A stretch of 64,000 bases of DNA from Pleodorina starrii (lineage: Eukaryota > Chlorophyta > Chlorophyceae > Chlamydomonadales > Volvocaceae), in contig BRXU01000008.1 of NCBI GenBank assembly GCA_030267565.1, forward strand, positions 1,550,001-1,614,000, in the 5' to 3' direction. The notes beneath the pieces are model-generated. The model was not told the DNA's origin. It saw only the letters and a list, made by a program, of their open reading frames with translations, and did not search any database. Below are positions 36,484-49,400 of the stretch, in pieces (the stretch's first letter is position 1; every line of letters starts with the position of its first letter). The position numbers and the translations under genes are program-made.

Positions 36484-36545
36484 ACCCATCCATCCATCCA
36501 TCCATCCGGCCATCCATCCATCCATCCGTCCATCCATCCGGCCAT
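36484..36545. repeat. (CATC)n microsatellite
   Basis: Tetranucleotide tract with occasional CGG/CGT interruptions. Confidence 0.9.
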
Positions 36546-37194
36546 CAAGCGCGGTGAACCCTAAGCCCGCTCAAGCGGCCCGCCCCAGGCAGCGCTGTGC
36601 GTGCACTTTATTTGCAGCAGACCTATCCACGCGTGCATTGTGATGGCCGTTAGACAGCAGATAGCAGCTAAACGGACCTCGCTCCCGCTTGTGCAAAAAT
36701 GTATTTGCGGACGCCGGATGCGTGTTATTAGGGTTTTTTGTGTGTGCTGGGGGGGGGGGAAGGGGTTGTTCCCAGTTAGCGGTGTCATGCATGATGAGGG
36801 CGTCGGATTGCGGGACGCGCACTAGGCGGTGGCAGGCCAAGCAGAAAGCTTATCTATTGCACCCAAGCGAATGCGCTTCGCACACGCACCCTCGCGTGCT
36901 CTCGCGAGCGAGCTAGACCTGCGACGACGTTTGGTCGCTCGGGGGTACGTAAGAACAGCGCGGCGACTGTGCCCCCCCCTTCTGGTGCCAAAGGGCAGTC
37001 ATCAGGAGTTGGTTTGGATGCAAATGGAGGGGGCGGGAAAGGCGATGCGCCACGCACAACAGCTATCAACATGCATACAGCTGCGCAACCGCTAGCTATA
37101 TACCCGGGCCCCACCTGTATATGTTCCTATCATACTCGCCCCTCCCTCCGCCTGAAACCCACTGCCGCTAACGCGCGCCCGTGGACACACTGCT

Positions 37195-37199
37195 TTACA
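37195..37199 (-). terminator. Candidate TGTAA poly(A) signal of the subtilase gene
   Basis: TTACA on the plus strand, about 235 nt past the subtilase stop at 37435. Confidence 0.4.
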
Positions 37200-37434
37200 A
37201 CACATACACGAGACTCCAAAACGCATGGCAGGTCTCCTCCCTAATCCAGCTCAGCTATCGACACGCACACAATGCTTCCGCGCATACATTTCAGCAAGAC
37301 AGGAAGCGGTACATGGCGCACGGCAAAGCACGGCGCGACCCTGCCGTAACACCGACGCACTGGAAATGAATGCCACACACATGTGATGGTGTGTATGTGT
37401 GAGTATGTGTGAGTGTGTGTTTGTGCGTGTGTAC

Positions 37435-40400
37435 CTAAGGTCCCTGGTCCGCCGCAGGCACCGGTCGTCGGCGGGGCCGGCGGGGGGACGGGGACGCCGG
37501 CACGGCGGGGGGGCGCGGCCACCCTGGTGGTGGTGGAACGGGAATCCCAGGTGGCGGAGGCCTCCCCGGCGCCTGCCTCTCTGGGGGATGAAGTTGCTTT
37601 GTGGGGCGTCTAGGCGACCTCGATGGAAGTGCCGGGGGAGCCGGAGGTAGCACCGGTGCCAGAGGGCGCCGGACGGGGCGAGTGGGGAAGTAGTATCTTG
37701 GAGGTGAGGGGTTGGAGGGGGGAGCCCGGGGTCTGGTGTGGGGCGGTGATGGAGGTGGGTGGAGCGGCGGTGGTGGCGGGGGCGGCGGGGGCGGCGGGGG
37801 CGGGGGAGGAAGGCGAGGAGCTTGGGGGCGAGGCGGCGGTGGTGAGGATGGGGGTGGTGGCGGCGGTGGTGGTGGAGGCGGGGGTGGTGAGTGGGGAGGG
37901 CGGGGTGGTGGTGGTGAGGACGGAGGTGGGGGTGGCGGAGGTGGGGGTGGTGGGGGGCTGGGTGGGGAGAGGCGTGGGATTGTTGGCGGAGACGCGGAAG
38001 GCGACGATGGAGCGGGCCTGGAGTCGGGGGAAGATGGTGGGGGCTGTGGTGATGGAAGCGGCGGCGGTGGAGGTGGAAACAGAGGCTTTGAGGGGTTCGA
38101 CGGAGTTGATAGAGATTGAGGAGAAGGAAGCAGCGGTGGCAGCAGCGGCGGTGCAGGCGGGTATGGGGTTAGAGGCGATGATGGCGAAGGAGGGGGAGGA
38201 AGATGGGGAGGCGGGGGCGGTGTTGGGAGTGGCGATCCTGAGTATGGGGCAGATGTGGGCGGCTGCGGTTCATGGGTGTCCAATCCAGCCGGGCCCCTCG
38301 AAGGTACTGCGGGCCTTGACGGGTACCTTGTCACTGCATCTGGTGCTGGTGGATAAGGGTCTGCAGGCGGCTCCCCGGTTTCAGCTGAAGACCCATGGCC
38401 CTCAGATGACGTCGAGACAGATGACCGCGGCGGGCTTGTTGTAGGGAGGTTGGGGGCCGGGAGTTGGATGGAGGTTGGTGGAGGTGGAGGAAGGCCCAAT
38501 GCTGCAGGGGTTGGTGGAGGTGGAGGAAGGCCCGGGTGTGCAGGGGTTGGTGGAGGTGGAGGAAGGCCCGGGTCTGAGGGGGTTGGTGGAGGTGGAGGAA
38601 GGCCCGGTGTTGCCGGGGTTGGTGGAGGTGGAGGAAGGCCCGGGTCTGCAGGGGTTGGTGGAGGTGGATGAAGACCAGGGTCTGCAGGGGTTGGTGGAGG
38701 TGGAGGAAGGCCAGGGTCTGAGGGGGTTGGTGGAGGTGGAGGAAGGCCCGGTGTTGCCGGGGTTGGTGGAGGTGGAGGAAGGCCCGGTGGTGCCGGGGTT
38801 GGTGGAGGTGGAGGAAGGCCCGGTGTTGCCGGGGTCGGTGGAGGTGGAGGAAGGCCCGGGTCTGCAGGGGATGGTGGAGGTGGAGGAAGGCCCGGGTCTG
38901 CAGGGGTTGGTGGAGGTTGAGGAAGGCCCGGGTCTGCAGGGGATGGTGGAGGTGGAGGAAGGCCCGGGTCTGCAGGGGTTGGTGGAGGTGGAGGAAGGCC
39001 CGGGTCTGAGGGGGTTGGTGGAGGTGGAGGAAGGCAAGGTGTTTCCGGGGTTGGTGGAGGTGGAGGAAGGCCCGGTGTTGCCGGGGTTGGTGGAGGTGGA
39101 GGAAGGCCCGGTGTTGCCGGGGTCGGTGGAGGTGGAGGAAGGCCCGGGTCTGCAGGGGATGGTGGAGGTGGAGAAAGGCCCGGGTCTGCAGGGGTTGGTG
39201 GAGGTGGAGGAAGGCCCGGATCTGCAGGGGTTGATGGAGGTTGAGGAAGGCCCGGGTCTGCAGGGGTTGGTGGAGGTGGAGGAAGGCCCGGTGTTGCCGG
39301 GGTTGGTGGAGGTGGAGGAAGGCCCGGTGTTGCCGGGGTCGGTGGAGGTGGAGGAAGGCCCGGGTCTGCAGGGGATGGTGGAGGTGGAGGAAGGCCCGGT
39401 GTTGCCGGGGTTGGTGGAGGTGGAGGAAGGTCCGGGTCTGCAGGGGTTGGTGGAGAAGGAGGAAGGCCCGGTGTTGCCGGTGTTGGTGGAGGTGGAGGAA
39501 GACCAAGGTCTGCCGGGGTTGGTGGAGGTGGAGGAAGGTCCGGATCTGCAGGCGTTGATGGAGGTGGAGGAAGGCCCGGTGTTGCCGGTGTTGGTGGAGG
39601 TGGAGGAAGGCCCGGATCTGCAGGAGTTGGTGGAGGTGGAGGAAGGCCCGGATATGCAGGGGTTGATGGAGGTGGAGGAAGGCCCGGTGTTGCCGGGGTT
39701 GGTGGAGGTGGAGGAAGGCCTGGGTCTGCAGGGGTTGGTGGAGGTGGAGGAAGGCCCGGTGTTGCCGGTGTTGGTGGAGGTGGATGAAGGCCCGGGGCTG
39801 CCGGTGTTGGTGGAGGTGGAGGAAGGCCCGGTGTTGCCGGGGTTGGTGGAGGTGGAGGAATGTCCGGGTCTGCAGGGGTTGGTGGAGAAGGAGGAAGGCC
39901 CGGTGTTGCCGGGGTTGGTGGAGGTGGAGGAAGACCAAGGTCTGCCGGGGTTGATGGAGGTGGAGGAAGGTCCGGATCTGCAGGCGTTGGTGGAGGTGGA
40001 GGAAGGCCCGGTGTTGCCGGTGTTGGTGGAGGTGGATGAAGGCCCGGGGCTGCCGGTGTTGGTGGAGGTGGAGGAAGGCCTGGGTCTGCAGGGGTTGGTG
40101 GAGGTGGATGAAGGCCCGGATCTGCAGGGGTTGGTGGAGGTGGAGGAAGGCCAGGGTCTGAGGGGGTTGGTGGAGGTGGAGGAAGGCAAGGTGTTGCCGG
40201 GGTTGGTGGAGGTGGAGGAAGGCCCGGGTCTGCAGGGGTTGATGGAGGTGGAGGAAGGCCCGGTGTTGCCGGGGTTGGTGGAGGTGGAGGAAGGCCTGGG
40301 TCTGCAGGGGTTGGTGGAGGTGGAGGAAGGCCCGGATATGCAGGGGTTGATGGAGGTGGAGGAAGGCCCGGTGTTGCCGGTGTTGGTGGAGGTGGAGGAA

Positions 40401-43400
40401 GGCCCGGGTCTGCAGGGGTTGGTGGAGGTGGAGGAAGGCCCGGTGTTGCCGGGGTTGGTGGAGGTGGAGGAAGGCCCGGGTCTGCAGGGGTTGATGGAGG
40501 TGGAGGAAGGCCCGGTGTTGCCGGTGTTGGTGGAGGTGGAGGAAGGCCCGGATCTGCAGGGGTTGGTGGAGGTGGAGGAAGGCCAGGGTCTGAGGGGGTT
40601 GGTGGAGGTGGAGGAAGGCCCGGTGTTGCCGGGGTTGGTGGAGGTGGAGGAAGGCCCGGATCTGCAGGGGTTGATGGAGGTGGAGGAAGGCCCGGTGTTG
40701 CCGGTGTTGGTGGAGGTGGAGGAAGGCCCGGATATGCAGGGGTTGGTGGAGGTGGAGGAAGGCCAGGGTCTGCCGGGGTTGGTGGAGGTGGAGGAAGGCC
40801 CGGATATGCAGGGGTTGATGGAGGTGGAGGAAGGCCAGGGTCTGAGGGGGTTGGTGGAGGTGGAGGAAGGCCCGGTGTTGCCGGGGTTGGTGGAGGTGGA
40901 GGAAGGCCCGGATATGCAGGGGTTGATGGTGGTGGAGGAAGGCCCGGTGTTGCCGGGGTTGGTGGAGGTGGAGGAAGGCCCGCGTCTGCAGGGGTTGATG
41001 GAGGTGGAGGAAGGCCCGGGTCTGCAGGGGTTGGTGGAGGTGGAGGAAGGCCCGGGTCTGCAGGGGTTGATGGAGGTGGAGGAAGGCCCGGTGTTGCCGG
41101 GGTTGGTGGAGGTGGAGGAAGGCCTGGGTCTGCAGGGGTTGGTGGAGGTGGAGGAAGGCCCGGTGTTGCCGGGGTTGGTGGAGGTGGAGGAAGACCAGGG
41201 TCTGCAGGGGTTGGTGGAGGTGGAGGAAGGCCCGGATATGCAGGGGTTGATGGAGGTGGAGGAAGGCCCGGTGTTGCCGGTGTTGGTGGAGGTGGAGGAA
41301 GGCCCGGGTCTGCAGGGGTTGATGGAGGTGGAGGAAGGCCCGGTGTTGCCGGTGTTGGTGGAGGTGGAGGAAGGCCCGGATCTGCAGGGGTTGGTGGAGG
41401 TGGAGGAAGGCCAGGGTCTGAGGGGGTTGGTGGAGGTGGAGGAAGGCCCGGTGTTGCCGGGGTTGGTGGAGTTGGAGGAAGGCCCGGATCTGCAGGGGTT
41501 GATGGAGGTGGAGGAAGGCCCGGTGTTGCCGGTGTTGGTGGAGGTGGAGGAAGGCCCGGATATGCAGGGGTTGGTGGAGGTGGAGGAAGGCCAGGGTCTG
41601 CCGGGGTTGGTGGAGGTGGAGGAAGGCCCGGATATGCAGGGGTTGATGGAGGTGGAGGAAGGCCAGGGTCTGAGGGGGTTGGTGGAGGTGGAGGAAGGCC
41701 CGGTGTTGCCGGGGTTGGTGGAGGTGGAGGAAGGCCCGGATCTGCAGGGGTTGATGGAGGTGGAGGAAGGCCCGGTGTTGCCGGTGTTGGTGGAGGTGGA
41801 GGAAGGCCCGGATATGCAGGGGTTGGTGGAGGTGGAGGAAGGCCAGGGTCTGAGGGGGTTGGTGGAGGTGGAGGAAGGCCCGGTGTTGCCGGGGTTGGTG
41901 GAGGTGGAGGAAGACCAGGGTCTTCCGGGGTTGGTGGAGGTGGAGGAAGGCCCGGATATGCAGGGGTTGATGGTGGTGGAGGAAGGCCCGGTGTTGCCGG
42001 TGTTGGTGGAGGTGGAGGAAGGCCCGGATATGCAGGGGTTGATGGAGGTGGAGGAAGGTCCGGATCTGCAGGGGTTGATGGAGGTGGAGGAAGGCCCGGG
42101 TGTGCAGGGGTTGGTGGAGGTGGAGGAAGGCCCGGTGTTGCAGGGGTTGGTGGAGGTGGAGGAAGGCCAGGGTCTGAGGGGGTTGGTGGAGGTGGAGGAA
42201 GGCCCGGTGTTGCCGGGGTTGGTGGAGGTGGAGGAAGGCCTGGGTCTGCAGGGGTTGGTGGAGGTGGAGGAAGGCCCGGTGTTGCAGGGGCTGATGGAGG
42301 TGGAGGAAGGCCCGTGTCTGCGGGGGTTGGTGGAGGTGGTGGAAGGCCCGGTACCGCAGAGATTGGTGGAATTGAAAGAAGGCTCGGTTCCCCATAGGTT
42401 GGTGGAAGAGGCGAAATGTCCGGGTCTGCAGGGGTTGATGGAAGTGGCGGAAGGTTCGGGTCTGCAGGGCTTGGTTGAGGTGGAGGATCGCCCGGTCCTG
42501 AGGGGGTTGGTGGAGGTTGAGAAAGGTCTGGTGCTGCAGGGGTTGGGGGAGTAGGTGGAAGGTCTGGTGCTGCAGGGGTTGGGGGTTGTGGTGAAAGGTC
42601 TGGTGCTGCAGGGGTTGGGGGTTGTGGTGAAAGGTCTGGTGCTGCAGGGGTTGGGGGTTGTGGTGAAAGGTCTGGTGCTGCAGGGGTTGGGGGTTGTGGT
42701 GAAAGGTCTGGTGCTGCAGGGGTTGGGGGTTGTGGTGAAAGGTCTGGTGCTGCAGGGGTTGGGGGTTGTGGTGAAAGGTCTGGTGGCGATGGCACCGCAT
42801 TTGATAATGACGCTGGTTGTGGTGGTGGTCGTGGTGGTGATGGACCCGGATACATGGGGGCTGATAGTTGCAGGTCCGGATGTGAAGGTGCTGGATGCGT
42901 TGGAGAGTCTTGTGCCGCAGGAGTAGGTACAGGCGGAGGAAGGTAGAGTGCCGCTGGTAGGGGCGGTGGGGTATCCGACGACAACGGTGACAGTGGCAGT
43001 GGTGACAGTGATTCTGGGGCTTGGGTATCGTGTGGCGGAGGACGTGACGGTGATAGCATTGGTGATGGTTGCGGTATTGGAGGTGGTGGTGATAAGCTTG
43101 GTGGTGCACGTGGCGGCGTTGGTGTTGGACCCGGGTACGCTGGAGGTTGTGATGAGAGGAACGGTGAGTAGGGCGGCGGCAGCAGTGACAGCTCTGTTGA
43201 AAAGGGTGGTGGAGGTGGCGGGCCTGGCATTGAAGGTGGCAGCGGTAGTTCTGGTGACGGTGGTCCCGTTGGGTCAGGCCATACGGGAAGTGACGGCTCC
43301 GGTGGCACTGTTGGTGGTGGTGGAGATGGATCAGGGTATGCTGCCGAGTTTGGCGAATGTGGTGAAGATAGAGGCGGTGGAGCTGATGTCGGTGACTCTG

Positions 43401-46400
43401 GTGACATGGATGGCGGCAGAAGCAGGTGGTCTGGAGAGGGCCGTGGTGGCAGCAGCAGCAGGAGTTCCGGTGGCATGGGTGGTGGCAGCAGGAGGAGATC
43501 TGGAGAGTTGGCTGCCGGCCAGCGGGGCGGACCTGGGTACAAGGGGGGTGATGGTGACGGATTGGGAGAGGCAGATGGCGGCGGGGGTGGTGGGTCAGAC
43601 AGAGGTGGCTCCGGTGACCTGGGTGGAGGCGGCGGAAGGCCCGGTGCGGCTGATAACGGCGGCCGCGGAGGCTCCGGTAACATTGGGGGTGACAAGAGCG
43701 GTGAGGTTGGCACGGGTGTTGGAAGGTACGGACCTGGTGACATGGGTGGAGGCGGTGGCGGAGGCGGAGGCGACTGCAGACCCGTCGAGGGATATGGTGG
43801 CGGCAGGCTGCGGGGCCCTGGCGGCGGCAGGTTGGGCGACCCCGGTGGTGCTGCTGCTGCGCCTGGTGGCATTGGCTGCAGTGCTGGTCGCTCAGGCACT
43901 GTAGGCGCTGTAAGTATAGGCGGTCGATCGGGCAACACTGGCGACGGCCACGACAGGGCGGGCGGCCCTTGCTGCGCATCTAATGGTGGGTGTGAGGGCA
44001 TGTCCGGCAGCTGCTCTGGCGACGGTGGTGCTGACGGAGGTGGTGGCGGTGGTGATGATGGCACTGGTGGGATGGTGGTGGTGTCGGGTGAAGCTGGGAG
44101 GAGCGGCCACAACGGGTATACAGGCGGCGGCGGCGGCAAGGCATGCACCGGGGGCTCCCTTTCCTCCGGCGGAGCCAGCTGTTGTGGCGGCTGTGGCGGC
44201 GGCAGCGATGGCGGCGGTGCCGGGCCTGGGGAGGACGCCGGAGGCGGCGGGGGCAGGTCGGGTGGTGCTCCAGGATATCCAGCTGACGGCCGCAAGGGTG
44301 ACGTCACTGACGTGGGTGATGGCGGCAGGTGGGGTTGTGGTGCCTGAGGTGGCGGCAGGTGGGGTGAGATGGGAGCCCGCGAGTCCGTCTGAGCAGGCGA
44401 TGACGGTGGTGGCGCGAGCGAGGACCCCGGCGAAGCTGGCCTGGGGTACGCAGGTGCCGACGGCGGCGGCCTGACTGCTGGCGATTCGGTCGGGGGATAA
44501 GGCGGACTGTGGCCATCCACAGGCAACATCGGCAGCAGTGGCAGTGGTGGTGGTGGTAGTGGTGGTGATGGTGGTGGTGGTGGTGGTGGTGGTGGCGCGC
44601 TCGGCACCTGCGGTGGCGGGCCAGGCGGCGGCAATGGGGGCCACCACCCCGGGTACACAGCCGGCGGCAGCCGCCCGGGCGAGGAACCTGGTGGTGGCTG
44701 CTGTTGTGGCTTGGTTGGCACGGCTGGCGGCGGCAGTTCCGGGGGCGGTGTTCCAGGCGACTGAAGTGGAGGGCGCCCAATGTAGGCCGGTGGCCCTGCT
44801 GGGGGCGGGGCCCACGGAAGGCCAGCAGGCGGCGCCATTGGTGGCGGCCCGCCGGGGGCCGGCGGCCCGCCGGGGGCTGGCGAAGGGAGAAGCCCCGGGT
44901 AGGCGGGTGACGGTGGCGGCTTGGGTGAAGGAGGCGGCGGCGGGTCCGGGGATACGGGGGATGGCAGTGGATAGGCAGGGGATGCTGGCTTTGGCAATGG
45001 CAGGCCCGGCGGTGCAAGGGAAACCGGTGACGGCGGTGGCGGCGGGTCCAGGGGTGGTGGCGGCAACGGGGTGCCGGGCAGCAGCGGCAGCTTCGAGGGT
45101 GTGAGAGGTAAGGCCAGCGGAGGTACCTGGGGTGACCGGGGCGGCGGCGGCGGTGGCAGGCTGGGTGGGTCTGGTTGTGGTGGAGGCAGGTGCGGTGATG
45201 GCGGTGGCGGTGGGTCGGAGGGCACCTGTGGTGGCGGGTCTGGTGACGGTGGGGGTGGCGGTGGTAGGTGTTGGAGTGGCGGCGGCGGTGGCGGCGGTGG
45301 TGGTGGTGGTGGTGGGTGCGGAGGAGGGGGCGGTGGCGGCGGGTGTGGGGGCGGCGGTTTGGGAAGCAGCGGTGGCGGCGGGTAGGGAGGAGGTCGTGGC
45401 ATGGGCTCGAGCGGTGGCGGTGGTGGCGGCGGCAGGTGCGGAGGAGGAGGTAGCGGCAGGTCGGGCGGCAGCGGTGATGGTGGCGGGGTTTGGGGCGGTG
45501 GTGGCGGCGGGTCTGGCGGCGGCGGTGATGGTGGCGGCGGGTATGGGGGCGGCGGTGATGGGGGCAAGCCTGGCGGCGGCGGGTTTGGCGGCAGCGGTGA
45601 TGGTGGCGGCGGGTGTGGCGGCGGCGATAATGGTGGTGGGACTGGCGGCGGCGGGCCTGGCGGCGGCGGTGATGGTGGCGGCGGGTGTGGGGGCGGCGGT
45701 GGCGGCGGATGTGGGGGCGGCGATCGCGGCGGATGTGGAGGCGGCGGTGGCGGTGGCGGCGGGTTTGGGGGCGGCGGTGGCGGCGGCTCTGGCGGCGGCG
45801 GTGACGGTGGCGGCAGTTGAGGGGGCGATGGTGGTGGCGGGCGTGGGGGAGGGGCCGGTGGTGGTTGTCGCGGCGGCGGTGATGGTGGCGGCGGTGATGG
45901 TGGCGGTGGGTGTGGGGGCGGTGGTGTCGGCGGTGATGGTGGCGGTGGGTGTGGGGGCGGTGGTGGCGGCGGGTGTGGGGGAGGGGCCGGTGGTGGTGGT
46001 CGCGGCGGCGGCGATGGTGGCGGCGGTGATGGTGGCGGCGGGTGTGGCGGCGGCGGTAATGGTGGTGGGATTGGCGGCGGCGAGTCTGGCGGCGGCGGTG
46101 ATGGTGGCGGCGGGTGTGGAGGCGGCGGTGGCGGCGGATGTGGGGGCGGCGGTCGCGGCGGATGTGGAGGCGGCGGTGGCGGTGGCGGCGGGTTTGGGGG
46201 CGGCGGTGGCGGCGGCTCTGGCGGCGGCGGTGACGGCGGCGGCAGGTGTGGGGGCGATGGTGGTGGCGGGCGTGGGGGAGGGGCCGGTGGTGGTGGTCGC
46301 GGCGGCGGTGATGGTGGCGGCGGTGGTGGTGGCGGTGGGTGTGGGGGCGGGGGTGGCGGCGGTGATGGTGGCGGCGGTGATGGTGGCGGTGGGTGTGGGG

Positions 46401-49400
46401 GCGGTGGTGGCGGCGGGTGTGGGGGAGGGGCCGGTGGTGGTGGTCGCGGCGGCGGCGATGGTGGCGGCGGTGATGGTGGCGGCGGGTGTGGCGGCGGCGG
46501 TAATGGTGGTGGGACTGGCGGCGGCGAGTCTGGCGGCGGCGGTGATGGTGGCGGCGGTGATGGTGGCGGCGGGTGTGGGGGCGTTGGTGGTGGCGGGCGT
46601 GGGGGCGGCGGTCGCGGCGGATGTGGAGGCGGCGGTGGCGGTGGCGGCGGGTGTGGTGGCGGCGGTGGCGGCGGGTCTGGCGGCGGCGGTGATGGTGGCG
46701 GCGGGTGAGGGGGCGATGGTGGTGGCGGGCGTGGGGGAGTGGCCGGTGGTGGTGGTCGCGGCGGCGGTGATGGTGGCGGCGGTGATGGTGGCGGTGGGTG
46801 TGGGGGCGGTGGTGGCGGCGGTGATGGTGGCGGCGGTGATGGTGGCGGCGGGTGAGGGGGCGGCGGTGGTGGCGGGCGTGGGGGAGCGGCCGGTGGAGGT
46901 GGTCGCGGTGGAGGTGATTGGGGCAGGGGCCTTGGGGGAGGCGAAGGAGGAAATGGAGGCGGTGGTCGCGGTGGCGGCTGAGGAGGCGGTGGATTTGGAG
47001 GAGGTGAGGGTGAGGGCGGTGGTGGGCTGGGCGGTGGTGAAGGCGGCGGTCGCGGTGGGGGAGGAGATGGTGGCGGTGGTGTTGGGTGAGGCGACGGAGG
47101 CGGTGGTGGCGGTGGCGACAGCTGAGCGGGGGGTGGCGGCGGGCGGGGGGGTTTGGATCTACGCAACGGTGACGGCAACGTGGGTGATGGCGTGTCCGGA
47201 GATCGCGGTTGGCCCGTCGCGGTGGAATTTGATGAATCGGTCTGGTCGGTGCTTGGAGGCTCCGGACGGAGAGGCGGCGGCGGCGGCCGTGACGGCGGCG
47301 AGGGCTCTAGCGGTGCGGAGGGACTTGACGGCGTAGCAGGAGGAGGGCTAGGGGGCGGGGAGGATGGCGGGGGTGGGGGCGGCGGAGGCGGCGGGAACGG
47401 GGGCCTGCTAGGTCGGGATGGTGGAAGTGGCGGTGGCGCGGTGGGTGGATCGGGCTGCATTGACGGAGGCCGGGGCTGGAATTTGGCTCTTGGCGGTGGT
47501 GGCGGCGGTGGCGGGGGCATGAACCAGGAGAGGGCGTGCGGCGGCGGGGGCGGCGGCGGCGGGGGAGACGAGGTGCCGACATCGCCGGAAGAGGGAGGCT
47601 CGGTGGGTGGGGGAGGTGGGGGCGATGGCGGCGGCGGGTTCGTGTGTGGGGGTGGGGGAGGCGGGGGTGGCGGGAGCGGTGGTCTGGGGCTTGGGGGCAG
47701 GGGTGGCGGGGATGGCGGCGGCTGTGGGCTGGGCGGGGGAGGGGTTGACGGCGGTGAGGGGGGCGGCGGTGGTGAAGGCAGCGGTGGGTCGGGGGAGGGA
47801 GGTGGGGGAGGAGGCGGCAGTGGGGGTGGGCTGGGCGGCGGGGGCGAAAGCTTCGGTGAGCGTGGGCTGGGCGACGGAGATGGCGGCGGCGAGCTCGGCG
47901 GTGGTGGTGACGGAAGCGCGGGGGGGCTAGGCGGCGGCGGGCTGGGAGGTGGCGGTGGCGGTGATGGCGGCGGCGGGCTGGGAGGTGGCGGTGACGGCGA
48001 TGGCGGCGGTGGGCTGGGAGGTGGCGGTGGCGGTGATGGCGGCGGCGGGCTGGGAGGTGGCGGTGGCGGCGATGGCGGCGGTGGGCTGGGAGGTGGCGGT
48101 GGCGGCGATGGCGGCGGCGGGCTTTTAGGTGGCGGTGGCGGCGATGGCGGCGGCGGGCTGGGAGGTGGCGGTGGCGGCGATGGCGGCGGCGGGCTGGGAG
48201 GTGGCGGGGTTGAGGGCGGCGGCGGTGACGGTTTAACATCGGGCGGAGGAGGCGGAGGAGGCGGTGGCGGTGACATGGCAGTGGTGCGCGGCGCCGGCGC
48301 CGGCGGTGGCGGCGGCGACGGTGACGCGCCGTCCCCCGATTTGGCGGGAAAATCGCCCGTGCTGCTAGGCGCGCGAGGAGTTGCTGGGGAATACTGGAAG
48401 GAGGCGAGGTATCCCGTCTGGTCTTCGCCGCAAACCGAGGCACTCGTTGGCAACGTCGAGGTGCTGATGTACTTTTCAGTGTACAATCGCCGTACACCAG
48501 CCATTTCGATGTACATCACGACACGTAGGGAAAGCCGCGACGACGTCTTGCTGACAAGGCATACCGCGTATGAGGAAATGTCCGGCGGCTGTATGACTTG
48601 GTCGTACGGCCAGTACACCTCCTCGGCATTAGTGGGCAGCGGCTGCACCGCTGTGTTGTCGCCACCGTACAGACCGCCGCGTGTGGCGGGCGCCGTGGGG
48701 TTGATGGTGTACAACGTTGCGGATTCCGGATCCCGCCAGCTCACGACCACGTCCAGATCCGCCGTACTGGCCTCTGTACGACATGGGCGTCAGCACGGCG
48801 AGCCCCGAGTTACGAATGTCCTTAGTACAGCAGAAGGAAAAACAGCACTCCCGCTACTGTAACCCTTCTCTCATTGTGGAAAGCCCGGTGTGCTTGCAAG
48901 TTGCAACCCTTCCGAAACCAGCACTTTGTACGACTGCAGTCGTACGCTGCGTGTCGTACACCGTCCGTACCTGCACCGTTGTACCACTCCGCGTGGAGCA
49001 GCAGCACGGGCGGCAACGCCACCAGCCCCACATCTTGCTGTGGATCGTCGTCGTCGCAATCAGCGAGACCCAGCAAGTCGCCCGACGCAGCCGCACGAAG
49101 ACAGCTCCAGCGTCCCGCGGCGGCATCCAGCAAGGCACGGGGCGCGATCCGGTACAGCGGACTGCGCCGCGCCGCGCCGCGCCGCGCCGCGCCGTGTCAC
49201 GTCGTGTCGCGTCGTGTCGCGTCGTGTTGTGTTATGATGTTGTAGTGCGAGGACACGCATGCGATCCAGGAAACGACGGAGCAAAGGATTTTGAACTAGA
49301 AGGAATGAATGATTGCGTGCCGGGCAAAAGCAGATGCCAACCCAACACTGCTGAAACCGGCCGTGCTGTACCTGCCGCCGTGCTGCCTGCGGTACGGCAC

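Larger units (their letters stand above)
29438..37434. other. 8-kb convergent, repeat-rich region without a clear gene
   Basis: Contains the AMT and subtilase 3' ends and many simple repeats: AC-rich at 30245-30350, CGTG at 34650-34688, CATC at 36484-36545, (AAT)n near 31094. It also holds a 13-bp-stem GC hairpin at 31735-31775, a 10-bp G/C hairpin with a CTTCG loop at 33231-33256, direct repeats at 32552-32811, a partial dispersed repeat at 31489-31535, a tRNA-like B-box at 34804-34820 and one small ORF (33298-33570). Plus-strand frames such as 30883-31353 are not supported by motifs. Composition drops in GC between about 31800 and 33900. Confidence 0.5.

Noticed and set aside
38475..42554. 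A 1,359-codon plus-strand ORF (Val/Glu/Gly-rich) opposite the subtilase tail
   Set aside because: The 36-nt unit is a multiple of three and has no stop in several frames, so long overlapping ORFs arise automatically. Only the PPPPPT frame continues into flanking non-repeat coding sequence and splice sites.
38331..43979. An 1,882-codon minus-strand ORF (His/Leu/Gln-rich) in another frame of the array
   Set aside because: Same repeat artefact; it does not join any exon with family resemblance.
43406..48862. Long Gly-rich and Ala/Val-rich plus-strand ORFs (for example 45132-47336, 47153-48862)
   Set aside because: Antisense shadows of the SPPPP codons; GGN runs opposite CCN are expected.
49141..49245. 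CGCCG/CGTGT degenerate repeats near 49175-49230 as a CRISPR-like or satellite array
   Set aside because: Short irregular GC-rich intronic repeat with no unit and spacer structure.
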